Source of the DNA: Odontocerum albicorne | Lineage: Eukaryota; Arthropoda; Insecta; Trichoptera; Odontoceridae | Direction of reading: 5' to 3' | Length of the DNA stretch: 64,000 bases | Assembly (NCBI GenBank): GCA_949825065.1 | Contig: OX463854.1 | Coordinates: 11,941,112 to 12,005,111 of the forward strand | Shown here: positions 13,001-19,457 of the stretch, piece by piece | How positions within the stretch are numbered: the first letter of the stretch is position 1 | How the letters are laid out: every line of letters starts with the position of its first letter | Position numbers and translations under genes: made by a program | Notes under the pieces: generated by a model | The model's database searches: none | Told to the model about the DNA's origin: nothing | The model's input: the letters and a program-made list of their open reading frames with translations, nothing else

Positions 13001-13636
13001 TAAAATGATAAAAAATTACTGAACATCGTTACAAGGTTGTATTGGGGCAAATTTGTGAGCGTCACAGGACTCATCCTACATTTTCTAAACTATAGTGACT
13101 AAAACTAACCAAGCAATAGATTAAAAATAGAATAGAGTATTTTGCACAGCTTCAGAAATGCCCAAAAATCTAAAAAATTAAACTTTATTTTAAAAATTCA
13201 AACAGAGAATAACTAAAAATAGTAGCGCCGAAGCATATATACATCAGTGTAATCTATGATTGCATCAGGCTCTGAATAAAAATTGGGAAAACCAAAGACA
13301 GCATAGCTAAATGGGGAATATTAGATGATGGATTGACTCTTTATATCTGTGATGAGGAGTAATCCATGCGACATTGGCATTGCCTGAGGATCTCAGTGTC
13401 TTGCATTGAAGATAATTTGATTTGTGGAATGCCCAGTGTTGTCTAGATTGCAGAATTCAAGGTGGAAATAATTTAATGTTTTTGAAATGATAAAAAACAG
13501 ATATTTTTTTTTTTAGATAGAACCATTATTGACTGATTTTAATTGGTTGTTTCAGGTACTCTGTCTGTTGCGAAGTTTTGGAGGTAAAAAGAATATAGCA
13601 AAGAAAACACTAATAGATGAACGTTTTTTGGTTTGA
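988..13636 (+). CDS. Tmem67: Meckelin (TMEM67/MKS3), C-terminal part, 9 exons
   Basis: Meckelin is a polytopic membrane protein of the ciliary transition zone (MKS module); loss causes Meckel and Joubert syndromes in humans. Exons 988-1096, 1589-1716, 2623-2888, 3690-3782, 4940-5055, 9526-9686, 11106-11251, 12345-12456 and 13556-13636 splice in phase to about 403 codons. Diagnostic stretches are DIFFIDWEKP, SFWRPYFVANEWNEIQT, QDFVDICSISNVSLLLL, LVNKFLTAFFDH and the C-terminus KKTLIDERFLV, each close to the corresponding vertebrate meckelin segment. Hydrophobic helices are visible in exons 3 and 8. The N-terminal cysteine-rich ectodomain exons lie upstream of the window. The loop after HGYYLHGR is shorter than in vertebrates. 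Introns, especially the 4.5-kb one after 5055, are full of transposons. The recognition is from memory of the family, but several independent motifs agree. Confidence 0.93.
1189..1435. mobile_element. CAGTACCC foldback MITE, copy 1
   Basis: The ends CAGTACCCGGTGGTAAG and CTTACCGCCGGGTACTG are inverted and flanked by TA (1187-1188, 1436-1437), consistent with Tc1/mariner-type targeting. The arms continue through CTTAAGAAAGAGACTGTCGG and AGAGCGTCGTCTCTGT. No protein is encoded. It lies in the meckelin intron between exons a and b. Confidence 0.93.
1589..1716 (+). CDS. Tmem67: TMEM67 exon b
   Basis: The acceptor is TGTTTTAG and the donor GTAGGT. It encodes SFWRPYFVANEWNEIQT followed by a hydrophobic stretch LIGCIFVIE that starts a membrane segment. 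The hallmark YFVANEWNEIQ is nearly invariant in meckelins. Confidence 0.93.
2554..2619 (+). repeat. 26-bp tandem repeat abutting a splice acceptor
   Basis: Two full copies and one partial copy of a 26-bp unit (TTTGATTATTGTGTCTATGTTGGCTA and a variant) end three bases before the acceptor AG at 2621-2622 of the next meckelin exon. The repeat supplies the intron's terminal sequence, which has only a weak pyrimidine tract. Confidence 0.8.
2623..2888 (+). CDS. Tmem67: TMEM67 exon c
   Basis: The exon reads VFGASSWTNIGIE, then a transmembrane helix LSGLIFLLLYFIQLILGIF, then YERYIKNSIQDFVDICSISN and HGYYLHGR. The acceptor is GTTAAAG and the donor GTGTGT. It ends two bases into an Arg codon. Confidence 0.93.
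2969..3050. mobile_element. hAT-type terminal fragment with hairpin
   Basis: CAGGGGTCTCCAAACTACGG followed by CCCGCGG is the kind of GC-rich end seen in many hAT elements. No matching right end was found nearby, so this is probably a truncated MITE. It runs into a perfect hairpin at 3017-3049, where ACATTGCTTAATAA is followed by its complement. It lies in the intron just after the previous exon. Confidence 0.5.
3690..3782 (+). CDS. Tmem67: TMEM67 exon d
   Basis: The acceptor is TTTAAACAG and the donor AG/GTAGGT. It reads CVHAACDTDARGLLPG then FTAFVMRCTSEF. Length and phase fit, and ARGLLPG corresponds to the QRGLVP segment of vertebrate meckelin. The exon is less conserved than its neighbours. 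Confidence 0.85.
3942..4050 (+). pseudogene. LINE reverse transcriptase C-terminal scrap
   Basis: One frame reads LKWFGHVEQMDDERLTKQIY, the typical C-terminal WFGHV..RM signature of an insect non-LTR reverse transcriptase family. Other scraps of the same family occur at 16390-17010, 20597-20720 and 60300-60600. It is truncated at both ends and sits in a meckelin intron. Confidence 0.7.
4350..4425 (-). repeat. SINE/LINE 3' tail fragment
   Basis: Read on the minus strand this is the shared tail with GGCAATAAGCCCGCCAGATT and then a TTTAAATAAATAA end. The same tail ends LINE copies at 10490, 36770 and 40990 and SINE copies elsewhere in the window. Confidence 0.65.
4545..4720. repeat. Degenerate interspersed repeat
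   Basis: This segment, containing TTAGAGATCAGACTTTCTTC, resembles the opening of the repeat copies at 12495-12800 and 44540-44830, which share GAGAGCAGAC-like and CTTCAAGGG-like blocks. It has no coding capacity. Confidence 0.35.
4940..5055 (+). CDS. Tmem67: TMEM67 exon e
   Basis: The acceptor is TGATTTTAG and the donor GTAAGT. It reads LYYSRLSIHIVARDIKWQWQ and ends STLTG, matching the region of meckelin after the ISNQMRQHYDR segment. Both phases fit. A transposon nest begins only 40 bases after the donor. Confidence 0.82.
5388..6675 (+). mobile_element. mariner element (1.29 kb), nested
   Basis: Inverted ends TTGGGTGTACAAATAAGT and the complement of TTAGGTGTACAAATAAGT are flanked by TA at 5386-5387 and 6676-6677. 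The length is normal for a full mariner. It interrupts the hAT-like element, so it is the younger insertion. Confidence 0.93.
5562..6599 (+). pseudogene. mariner transposase, inactivated by stops
   Basis: The protein catalyses cut-and-paste transposition at TA sites. ATG at 5562 gives MSSFEPNKRHLRELLIYFFN, the mariner helix-turn-helix start, then CREWFQKFKNGEFD and ERSGRPK. The DD34D triad is visible: TGDEK, LLHDNASPH and YSPDIAPSD. An in-frame TAA at 6225-6227 replaces Gln after YRT. Further stops replace Trp or Arg near 6363, 6426 and 6487, and the frame ends ASDGYYFE at 6599. With four or more stops the copy cannot make transposase. The ORF stays open for more than 220 codons, so inactivation is not ancient. 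Confidence 0.9.
7173..7216 (-). ncRNA. Hammerhead-ribozyme-like motif, left arm
   Basis: On the minus strand: stem I UUCAC/GUGAA, core CUGACGA, an extra A, stem II GAUGAC-GGUG-GUCUUC with one U-U mismatch, GAAA, palindromic stem III ACUAGU, then U at the cleavage position. This is the mirror copy of 7329-7372 with a weakened stem II. Confidence 0.5.
7329..7372 (+). ncRNA. Hammerhead-ribozyme-like motif, right arm
   Basis: Stem I UUCAC (7329-7333) pairs with GUGAA (7368-7372). The core CUGACGA is followed by one extra A, a perfect six-pair stem II GAAGAC-GGUG-GUCUUC, and GAAAC. Stem III would come from the palindrome ACUAGU (7361-7366), which suggests a dimeric ribozyme. A GUU triplet sits at the cleavage site. 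Hammerheads with minimal stem III are known from Penelope-like retroelements. Activity is inferred only from the fold. Confidence 0.6.
8020..8560 (-). pseudogene. LINE reverse transcriptase C-terminus and 3' tail, decayed
   Basis: Read on the minus strand it contains EINAVEIRTLKIIYGMTIHD, equivalent to the INAVEMRALR..GV segment of the same family as 16390-17010. It then runs through degenerate sequence to the shared terminal block ending ATGATATGTACGTAT. Several frame breaks are present. Confidence 0.7.
8568..9036 (-). mobile_element. Deleted mariner/DDE element with TIRs
   Basis: Inverted ends GTTGCCAAAAAATGTATCCAC and the complement of GTTGCAAAAAAATGTATCCAC bound 469 bp. Between them the minus strand keeps a transposase C-terminal remnant, DFFFWGFLKNKVYTKK and ECAQIPNEMI, recalling the FFLWGYLK..VY segment of mariner-like DDE proteins. 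The catalytic core is lost. A second partial copy of the right end follows at 9042-9071. It lies in the meckelin intron. Confidence 0.75.
9206..9335 (+). mobile_element. tRNA-derived SINE fragment
   Basis: It opens inside a tRNA-like head (ACACCTGCCTTCTTACCCAA, then GTATTTGAGTCCC as a weak B box) and continues into TCACTTAAGGCCTCTTTAAC and GGCAATAAACC. That body and tail recur at 38211-38420 and 59698-59870. Confidence 0.65.
9526..9686 (+). CDS. Tmem67: TMEM67 exon f
   Basis: The acceptor is TTGTTAG at 9519-9525, chosen because the alternative AG at 9495-9496 leads to an immediate stop. It reads GIQAARKSASKSSRNGGDG, a low-complexity loop, then REQASRLVNKFLTAFFDH, which matches the MMNKFLGSFIDH segment of vertebrate meckelin. 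The donor is GTAAGT. Confidence 0.9.
9721..10034. mobile_element. Penelope-type terminal hairpin
   Basis: Inverted arms begin TTTGTTTTATCGAGCACTG and end with the near complement at about 9988. The following 45 bases (AACCTCCACAATGTTAATG and so on) recur beside the other copies at 17866 and 56245. The 56245 locus links this hairpin to a GIY-YIG Penelope gene. Each arm holds a CTGATGATGAGG...CTTGAAAC hammerhead-like core (plus strand from 9902). The left copy has lost stem I and the right uses wobble pairs. Confidence 0.75.
10085..10145 (-). repeat. LINE 3' terminal block
   Basis: ACACCATATCCCTATTGGGG and TAGGTAGAGAGAAT form the terminal block that ends minus-strand LINE fragments at 8020, 16390, 36100 and 54190. 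Only the tail is present here. Confidence 0.55.
10150..10500 (+). mobile_element. CR1/L2-like LINE 3' end
   Basis: It begins with remnants of the RT C-terminus (CATGCTTTAAGAAGCGACTG, coding CFKKRLK in better copies), continues through a 3' UTR and ends in GGCAATAAGCCCGCTAGATT and an AATAAATAAATA tail. Longer copies lie at 36770-37480 (minus) and 40620-40990 (plus). Confidence 0.75.
10570..10900 (-). pseudogene. Possible decayed LINE RT fragment
   Basis: Minus-strand frames keep traces such as EYAILKMKKSFEMIRSHTK, comparable with the GHV..RM region of the LINE family seen at 16390-17010. Decay is heavy and the call is weak. Nothing else was recognised here. Confidence 0.35.
11106..11251 (+). 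CDS. Tmem67: TMEM67 exon g
   Basis: The acceptor is GATTTAAG and the donor GGTAAATT. It reads ALEDLDYEVREKRWIERLLD and then LLYNSSGDPQSFQRTIW, equivalent to the HKEMDYFIKDKLLLERILG and FYNDEGYSFSSVLYYG region of vertebrate meckelin. It ends two bases into a Trp codon. Confidence 0.92.
11693..11776. repeat. Short inverted repeat
   Basis: AATTTTTGAGACATGTTAAATT and its near complement at 11755-11776 flank about 40 bases. No TIR family was recognised. It could be a small foldback or chance AT-rich symmetry. Confidence 0.45.
11977..12130. mobile_element. Foldback MITE, 154 bp
   Basis: The arms AATATCTGTACCCTAGAGGA and TCCTCTAGGGTACAGATATT are perfect complements over their outer 20 bases and continue as TAAACCAC/GTGGTTTA. 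A second CACCCTAGAGGATGAAC occurs inside the left half. No protein is encoded. It lies in the meckelin intron before exon h. Confidence 0.8.
12345..12456 (+). CDS. Tmem67: TMEM67 exon h
   Basis: The acceptor is TAATTTTAG and the donor GTGCAT. It reads WYGQEWTLATFDLYLFCF and then QMMSGSYILAALVNIIIWK, equivalent to the last transmembrane region of meckelin. The phases fit both neighbours. Confidence 0.92.
12495..12800. repeat. Interspersed repeat, pair with 44540-44830
   Basis: It shares ordered blocks with 44540-44830: TTATTAACAGATAAAAAAAA, AACTTACCAAGGG, ACTACAAAGAAAC and ACACATTCAGCTTTAGGTG, each with substitutions in the other copy. It is non-coding and of unknown family. Confidence 0.6.
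12941..13100 (+). repeat. Interspersed repeat, copy 2 (pair with 321-508)
   Basis: It begins GTAATGTATTTACCTAAATAA and repeats, in order, the blocks seen at 321-508, with a short deletion near the middle. It lies in the last meckelin intron. Confidence 0.6.
13556..13636 (+). CDS. Tmem67: TMEM67 last exon with stop
   Basis: The acceptor is TTGTTTCAG. It reads VLCLLRSFGGKKNIAKKTLI and DERFLV, then TGA at 13634-13636. The C-terminus KTLIDERFLV is the meckelin terminus (KTLVDQRFLI in vertebrates). Confidence 0.94.
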   Translation, partial: VLCLLRSFGGKKNIAKKTLIDERFLV

Positions 13637-13680
13637 AATAACACATATGTTCCTTGCAAATTAAAGAAGAAAATGTCTAA

Positions 13681-13733
13681 AATAAATCTAAGACTGCTAA
13701 AATAAGTAATTAAATTATGAAATAAGGAATAAA
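13681..13733 (+). terminator. Candidate TMEM67 polyadenylation signals
   Basis: AATAAA occurs at 13681-13686 and 13728-13733, 45 and 92 bases after the meckelin stop. The second is the likelier because a longer AT-rich tail follows it. No U/GU-rich element could be confirmed by eye. Confidence 0.45.
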
Positions 13734-13747
13734 AACTCTTTAGGAAT

Positions 13748-13995
13748 AATGATGACTTCCCTGGTCTAGTTGATAAGGTACTCGACTTCCACTCAGGAGT
13801 TTTGAGTTTGATTTCTGAAAAAAAGGTCCCTGTTTGGTAAAAGCGTTCATCTGATTACAATATTCACGCATGCTGAAGTTGTGCGAGTGTGGTTGCTTCT
13901 TTATGAGCAGAGTAGTATTATCAACATGTGCAATGATAAATCACAAGTTCCACGCATACTCCAGTGGTTCTAATCCTTAAGGTTCAATTAAAGGG
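13748..13995 (+). mobile_element. tRNA-derived SINE
   Basis: The head CTGGTCTAGTTGATAAGGTA is an A-box-like tRNA start and GTTTTGAGTTTGATTTCTG is a decayed B box. The body (GGTCCCTGTTTGGTAAAAG, AAATCACAAGTTCCACGCAT) recurs at 35875-36105, where the same order of blocks is seen. Confidence 0.7.
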
Positions 13996-14023
13996 GCCAA
14001 AGATAATGTTGTCTCCTAGCTAT

Positions 14024-14228
14024 TGTATGCCTGAATCATCAGTTCCGATATGTTGAAGGTTACTATATGTCTGAATCATCAGTTCTGACATGTTGAAGGT
14101 TACTATATGTCTGAATCATCAGTTCCGACATGTTGACGGTTACTTTATGTCTGAATCATCAGTTCCGATATGTTGAAGGTTACTATATGTTTGAATCATC
14201 AGTTCCAATCTGTTGAAGGTTACTATAA
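14024..14228 (+). repeat. 40-bp minisatellite, 5 copies
   Basis: Five head-to-tail copies of a 40-bp unit start CTGAATCATCAGTTCCGATA at 14031, 14071, 14111, 14151 and 14191, differing by one to three bases. The array is contiguous with no spacers, so it is not a CRISPR. Confidence 0.95.
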
Positions 14229-14459
14229 GATTTTTTTAAGCATAACATTGTGGCAAAACAGTTATTATACTCTAGATTATAATAGTCATAATAGGCATTA
14301 ATAATATAAATTAATGTGATGAAAATTGTGTAATATTGAAATAACCTAAACAAGTAATAGAAATAAAATAAAAAACACAAGTACAAATTTAATAAGGTCA
14401 TCAATAGTCAGGTATAGGAAAGGAGTAATTGTCAGATATGATGAAAAATCAGGAAAGAC

Positions 14460-14830
14460 ATGCTTTGCCACTGAAAGTTTTATTTAATTTATTTAAGCAT
14501 GTCAATGATTATGAGTGTCTTATTAGCTGGTAGCTTTTTCCAGAATCTAGCAGCATGTACAGTAAATACGATAAATGCTGAAAAATAAGGAGCAGCTAGA
14601 ACTGGAGTGTAACACAAGTCAGTCATCAGAAAGTTGTTGAACGTTTTTAACAAGATAAGAGGGGTTGTGGGGAAAAGTTAAAGATCTTATATAAAAAGTA
14701 TAATACATGAGTATTTCAACTTCCCCTCATTCTACCAGTTGAGGGATGTACGATAAAGTCTGACACAATTATATTTTCTGAAGTTGAATTTGAAACATAT
14801 ACGAATATTTTATATTCGTTGAAGTTTGGT
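14460..14830 (-). pseudogene. CR1/L2-like LINE RT C-terminus, decayed
   Basis: Read on the minus strand it parallels 37165-37443: a VHAARFWKKLP segment near 14555 and then a CR1-like C-terminal helix. The TTTATTTAATTTATTTAAGC end matches the usual tail position. It is broken by frameshifts. Confidence 0.55.
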
Positions 14831-14864
14831 AAAATCAATCTTCTGTAGAATGATTTATAATAAC

Positions 14865-14975
14865 CAGTGCTTTTTTTAAAAAAAAAAAAAAGGTGCCGGA
14901 GCTCACTTCTTGTCAAGCTTTTTGTAAACCGTAAAAAAGGTGGTGGAACGCCGCTCTACCGCAAAAAAAGCACTG
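14865..14975. mobile_element. hAT MITE, 111 bp, perfect 8-bp TSD
   Basis: The ends CAGTGCTTTTTTT and AAAAAAAGCACTG are inverted repeats flanked by the identical octamer ATAATAAC at 14857-14864 and 14976-14983. Internal blocks GGTGCCGGAGCTC and GGAACGCCGCTC are also partly inverted. CAGTG termini and 8-bp duplications define hAT insertion. No coding capacity. Confidence 0.92.
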
Positions 14976-14983
14976 ATAATAAC

Positions 14984-16040
14984 AATTTCATTTGTTGTAA
15001 GCAAAAATAAATAATACAAGAAAAAAACATAGTTAGAAAATTTAGTTAAGAAATATCGAATATAGCTAGTTCTGCTAGAAAGTTAAAGAAAATATGTATT
15101 TGTAGATTATGATCAATGTTTTATTTCCGTCAAAAATTTAAATTTAAAAATATATTGAGTTTCTCTTGAACTTATATAATATATCTCTGTATTTTGGTGA
15201 ATTTTGGGTACTACATAATTGGTAGCTGTATTGTAACATATAGCTGCACTTCAGTTCTGTATAGCCCCACAATCAATGAGATTGTGGGGCTGTACTGGAA
15301 CCAAAATAAATGCTAATTAGTCTGAACATCTTCATGTTCGTGGCAAGATGATAGATGTGAATGATAGAGGCGATCTCTGTTGTCTCCTATTGGAAACACA
15401 TGGTATAGTTAACGATTGAGAGTCCAGACATGGTAATAAATAAATGGATGATAAAAACCTCGTAGATATGAGACTAGAATTTCATATTGTATTTATCTTT
15501 CTATACCATAAATACTTAAATATGGATATTTCATCCATTGTCAAAGAAGTTTTTTGAAATATTTTTTTTATTTTCCGTTAATTTATCTAACTTTGCAATA
15601 TTTATTCGATATAAATATTATGTAAAGAGATTTCTTCAAATGAAAAGTAGAAATTTCAAACTAATTCGAAATTGACAAAAAGTCACATTTTTTAATTTTA
15701 TTGATGGATTTGTCGTTTGTGGGGTGTGAAAGTTTTGGCCAAAATGCTCAAATTTTTGTTTTGTGATCTCTTTGTATATCATCGGATAAAATTCACAACT
15801 GAGAGTGATAGTGACATCAAAATCTTTGCAAATACCTTGGATCGTTTAATCCAGTTCTTCCCAATTTGAAGTAATTAATTCTCCCCCCCCCCCCTCAAAA
15901 CATTTTTTTATAGTTGAAGATTTATTTGGCAATAATTATTACAATTAAAATACACATATTTATATTCAACACAAAATTATAGGAACTTGCTTAAAATTTT
16001 TTTTTAAATAAAAACTATACTTACATGAAATAATTTAATA
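14984..16040. other. AT-rich intergenic stretch, one hairpin
   Basis: No gene, RNA gene or recognised transposon was seen. It holds a strong hairpin at 15262-15291 (AGCCCCACAATC, loop AATGA, then its near-perfect complement). A run of ten C occurs near 15885. Confidence 0.5.
15262..15291. repeat. Strong 12-bp GC-containing hairpin
   Basis: AGCCCCACAATC pairs fully with GATTGTGGGGCT across a short loop, and TGTAT/TGTAC extends it imperfectly. In such AT-rich surroundings the GC stem stands out. It may be the centre of an eroded foldback element. Confidence 0.7.
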
Positions 16041-16049
16041 CTCACATGA

Positions 16050-16127
16050 ATATTTGTACTTTGTACTGAATATTTTCGCGACCCCCACGAGAAATCCCGC
16101 GGCTCCCAATTTGGGAAGCACTGGTTT
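16050..16127 (-). mobile_element. hAT terminal fragment
   Basis: Read on the minus strand this end is CCAGTGCTTCCCAAATTGGG then AGCCGCGGGA, the CAGTG-type terminus common in hAT elements. The opposite end was not found. Confidence 0.5.
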
Positions 16128-16389
16128 AATCTGTTAGTTCAGTATTTTGTCAGTTTGTGTGCGTGTATGTTCAAATTGGGCAAACTTTTTAATTCTATCA
16201 AGTTTCGGTCAATGTCAGGGAACTTTGTGGGTCGAAGACTCTTTTTAAGAATTATTTCTTAATTAGCCATCCGATGGAGAAAAAAATTGGCATATACGGT
16301 TCTTTTTCAAGGGGCTCAACCTTTTTGGGGTAGAAAGTTTTTACCAAGGATAATAACTCTGAAGTCCGTGAACTGATTATAATAAATAC

Positions 16390-17010
16390 ATATATACCAT
16401 TATACCATTTCTCTGATGGTTTAGGCAGATATGACAGAGTGCTAGACTTTCATATCTCGACACGCATTGTTTGCCTCTTTTAAATCCATACATCTTTTTA
16501 TATGTCTCTTACAATTTTTCTTACATATTACGTTTCCTACCATGCTTTCCTTAGTCTTCCTCAACCACGCCTCTCACACAGATTTGCAATATATATTTGT
16601 TTTGTTCGTCTTTCTTCATTCATTCGTTTTACATACCCAAACCATCTCAGAGTGATCCACTTTATATTACTCAACACATTGGTCTTGAGTTCACATCCAT
16701 CCCTAATCCTTTCATTCTGTAATCTGTTATGCATTGTCACCCCATGTATTCTTCTCAGTGCACGCATTTCTACTCTGTTTAGTCTTTTTCCACATCCACG
16801 TTTCCCTCCCATACCTAAAATTTGGTGCTAAAATATTGTTGTGGAGTATTGATACTGTCCGTTGCGAGTTTATATTTTTAAGTACCCCATTGAATTTGTT
16901 TCGATACACGCCTTTCGATGCTTCTCGTAACTCTTCCAACATCAAAGAAAATATTACCCAAATAGCAGAATTCCTCAACTTGCTCCAATCTTTCATCATC
17001 CACCCATAAA
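16390..17010 (-). pseudogene. Non-LTR retrotransposon RT C-terminal region
   Basis: Minus-strand frames read from 16999 KGVYRNKFNGVLKNINSQRT and FRYGRETWMWKK, then after a frameshift near 16800 NRVEMRALRRIHGVTMHNRL and LRWFGYVKRMNEERRTKQIY. These are the thumb and C-terminal segments of a common insect LINE (YGSE.WVW.K, INAVEMRALR, LRWFGHVERM). It ends in the 3' block near 16395. The catalytic YADD part is absent, so this is a 5'-truncated, frameshifted copy. Confidence 0.82.
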
Positions 17011-17583
17011 GCGCATATGTAGCTCAACCTTTTTAGAGTTGGAGGGCAAGACTTTTTTAAAAAAAACCATAATCTTTCTGATTGAAATAAAATTTAACAA
17101 ATTCGTTTACTAAATTACAATACAGTTATTCGATCTTTTTTTTTTCCAGGGGTCCAACGATTTTGGGTAAACAATTTTCCTCGAATAAATTTCAGCATCC
17201 GATAAAAATAAAAATAAGCAAATGCGTTTTTCGAGTAAACAATATGAAGCCTATTTTTAGATTTCCTCATTGTTTTCGGATTTGTGCTTTCACGATATTT
17301 TTAGATGCATTTCACATATTTTCGATTGTTTCGATCATTTTCGATATTGTGAGGTGTTTTTGAACATTGCCAGCATATTGTATTTTTTCCTATACCTTCG
17401 ATATTTTTCGGTATTATTATATTTTCGGATTTTTTCGATATATTTTCATTATTGACATAATTTAAATTAATAATTTCGTACATAGTATTCTGTCTTCAAA
17501 ATAAAAATCGAGTTCTGAGAAGGCAGTTTTTAAAGAATACACGCCTTATTGAAAGTTGGGAAATTTGTTAGTTAAATTAATTA

Positions 17584-17756
17584 CAGTACCCGGCGGTAAA
17601 TAATACACATCGTTTGTACTCGTAGATCGTTGTCTCTGTCATTCATCCATGTGTTCCGTCGCGTTTTGTCAGTCGTTACCGGACCGGACTGTTAGCGCAT
17701 CGTGCGACAGAGATGACGTTCTACAAACGATGTGTATTACTTACCGCTGGGTACTG
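17584..17756. mobile_element. CAGTACCC foldback MITE, copy 2
   Basis: The ends CAGTACCCGGCGGTAA and the complement of CAGTACCCAGCGGTAAG are flanked by TA at 17582-17583 and 17757-17758. It shares GTGTTCCGTCGCG and ACTGTTAGCGCATCGTG with the copy at 1189. It lacks the AAGAAAGAGACTGTCGGCC block, so it is a shorter variant. Confidence 0.92.
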
Positions 17757-17787
17757 TAAATACATTTGATGTGTACTTTAACTTCAC

Positions 17788-17850
17788 AATAAAGTGATTT
17801 ATACTTGTTTATTGAAATGTTATTAAATAACCAAGTATAAATCACCTTAT
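17788..17850. repeat. Short inverted repeat
   Basis: AATAAAGTGATTTATACTTG and its near complement CAAGTATAAATCACCTTATT flank a short AT-rich loop just before the Penelope-type hairpin. The family was not recognised. Confidence 0.7.
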
Positions 17851-17865
17851 TGTTAATTTAAAGTC

Positions 17866-18115
17866 ATTGTAATTTGTTTTATCAAACACTGTTTATTCCA
17901 CTTTGTGTAACGGTATAACCCTACCGGTTTCAAGGCTTTCACCTCATCATCAGGGGAGCACAAACAATATTTGTTTGTGTTCCCCAGATGATGAGGTGAA
18001 ATCCTTGAAACCGGTAGGGTTATACCGTTACAAAAAGTGGAATAAACAGTGTTTGATCAAACAAATTACAGTGTCTTTAAACCTCCACAATGTTAATGCC
18101 TTAACTATAAAGAAC
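17866..18115. mobile_element. Penelope-type terminal hairpin, compact copy
   Basis: Arms from ATTGTAATTTGTTTTATCAA to about 18073 are inverted and almost touch at the centre near 17967. The flank CCTCCACAATGTTAATGCC matches the copies at 9721 and 56245. The left arm keeps a complete hammerhead-like core on the minus strand. The right arm has CAGATGA in place of CTGATGA and is probably dead. Confidence 0.8.
17919..17956 (-). ncRNA. Hammerhead-ribozyme-like motif
   Basis: Minus strand: stem I CCC/GGG, core CUGAUGA, an extra U, stem II GAGG-UGAAAG-CCUU, GAAA, palindromic ACCGGU for a dimeric stem III, and a GUA triplet at the cleavage site. The design matches 7329-7372 with different stem sequences. 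Stems I and II are short, so activity is uncertain. Confidence 0.5.
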
Positions 18116-18499
18116 ACCTATATTAAGTTAAAGTACTTTAATTTGCATTATTTTTTCTGTATTGCTGTAAAATAAATATATTTTTGTAAAAATCATTAAT
18201 ATTGTTTTATTGATTTAGCCTTAAAAATAATCCTTATCATGTAATGTTGGACTTTTGTCCAATGGTCATCTGTTATTTGTGGATAACTATTTTTAGTTCT
18301 TTGATTAATTATTTTTATCATTATCAAAAAAATCTCGAAGAATAAATATCTATTTCCATTAAAGCTCATTCCTTCTTTCTTAAAAAAGGCACACACTTGT
18401 AAAGGGTCTTTCAAATTGAGCGGTGTTTTTAATTCTTGAATAAAACACACTATTTGCTCTGATTTCACAAAACTTTTTATTGGTCATTGAAGTATAATA

Positions 18500-19457
18500 C
18501 GAGGCATATCCAGAAAGTAAGTGTACTGAATTTTTGTAGGTTACAATTTTTTTTATTTAAACAAAAAAATTACGTGGTTACCGTAGTACATATGTAAGCT
18601 ATTTTTCAACATAGTCGCCATTGCTCTCAATGCAGGTGGTGAAACGGGGTATCAACTTTTTGATGCCTTCCTCGAAGTAGTTTCCCGCCAACCCCTCCAT
18701 CCACTTCTCCACCTCCTCCTTTACCTCCTCGTCGGTTGAAAACCTTTTTCCACCCATGTGCAGCTTCAGGGAGGTAAAGAGATAGTAATCTGAAGGTGCT
18801 AGGTCAGAGGAATGCGCGGGATGATTCAGGACATCCCATTTAAACGAAGCGAGCAGTTCCTTCGTGGCGTTGGCCGTGTGTGGTCTGGCATTGCCGTGCA
18901 GCAGGCAGACTCCCTTTGTCAGCATGCCTCTCCTCTTGTTCTGAATCACCCTTCGCAATTTTTTAGGGTCTCACAGTATCTTGCAGAGATGATGGTCTCC
19001 CCTTGAGGCATATATTCAATTAAAATTATGCCTTGACAGTCCCAAAACACGGATGCCATGATTTTCTTGGCTGAAATTGTGGTTTTGAACTTTTTGGCGG
19101 AGGGTGAAAAGGTGTGACGTGACCGTTTTTAAACTCGCGACATCACATGTACACACTCGTACGATTCATAGTTTTATCACCATATGCAGTTTTCACCTCA
19201 TTATAAACCTCAACCGGAGGTTTTCCCTTCCAAACGAGATAACGGATGACGCCGCGTATTTCGCACTTGGCGGGAGATTGAATTGACATTTTTCACGAAA
19301 TGTGTTGTCGCGTCGACACTTCTCAACGAACTGACCTCGAACCAGTCTCGTTGCGGAGGGGAAGGGTCAGGCTACACGGAAGTGTAGCCAACATGTCGAA
19401 AATAAAATCCATCCGGTCGTGAGAGCCTCAGTACACTTACTTTCTGGATACGCATAG
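18500..19457 (-). mobile_element. Internally deleted mariner, 958 bp, nested
   Basis: The ends CGAGGCATATCCAGAAAGTA and the complement of CTATGCGTATCCAGAAAGTA are flanked by TA at 18498-18499 and 19458-19459. A 350-bp derivative of the same family lies at 62570-62919. Confidence 0.93.
18599..19289 (-). pseudogene. mariner transposase with central deletion
   Basis: The ATG at 19287-19289 starts MSIQSPAKCEIRGVIRYLVW, a mariner helix-turn-helix N-terminus. A TGA replaces the Trp expected after RTSVY. The frame then jumps, by a deletion near 19110, to ASVFWDCQGIILIEYMPQGE and to LLHGNARPHTANATKELLA with SSDLAPSDYYLF. The second catalytic Asp of the LHDN motif is Gly here. The region carrying the first catalytic Asp (GDE motif) is missing. 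The C-terminus ESNGDYVEK is intact at 18602. It cannot be an active transposase, but it shows which protein mobilised the family. Confidence 0.88.

Noticed and set aside
14024..14228. CRISPR-like or regulatory repeat at 40-bp spacing
   Set aside because: Head-to-tail minisatellite without spacers.
17957..18030. Second hammerhead in the right arm of the 17866 hairpin
   Set aside because: The core reads CAGATGA, changing an invariant base, so it is probably inactive.
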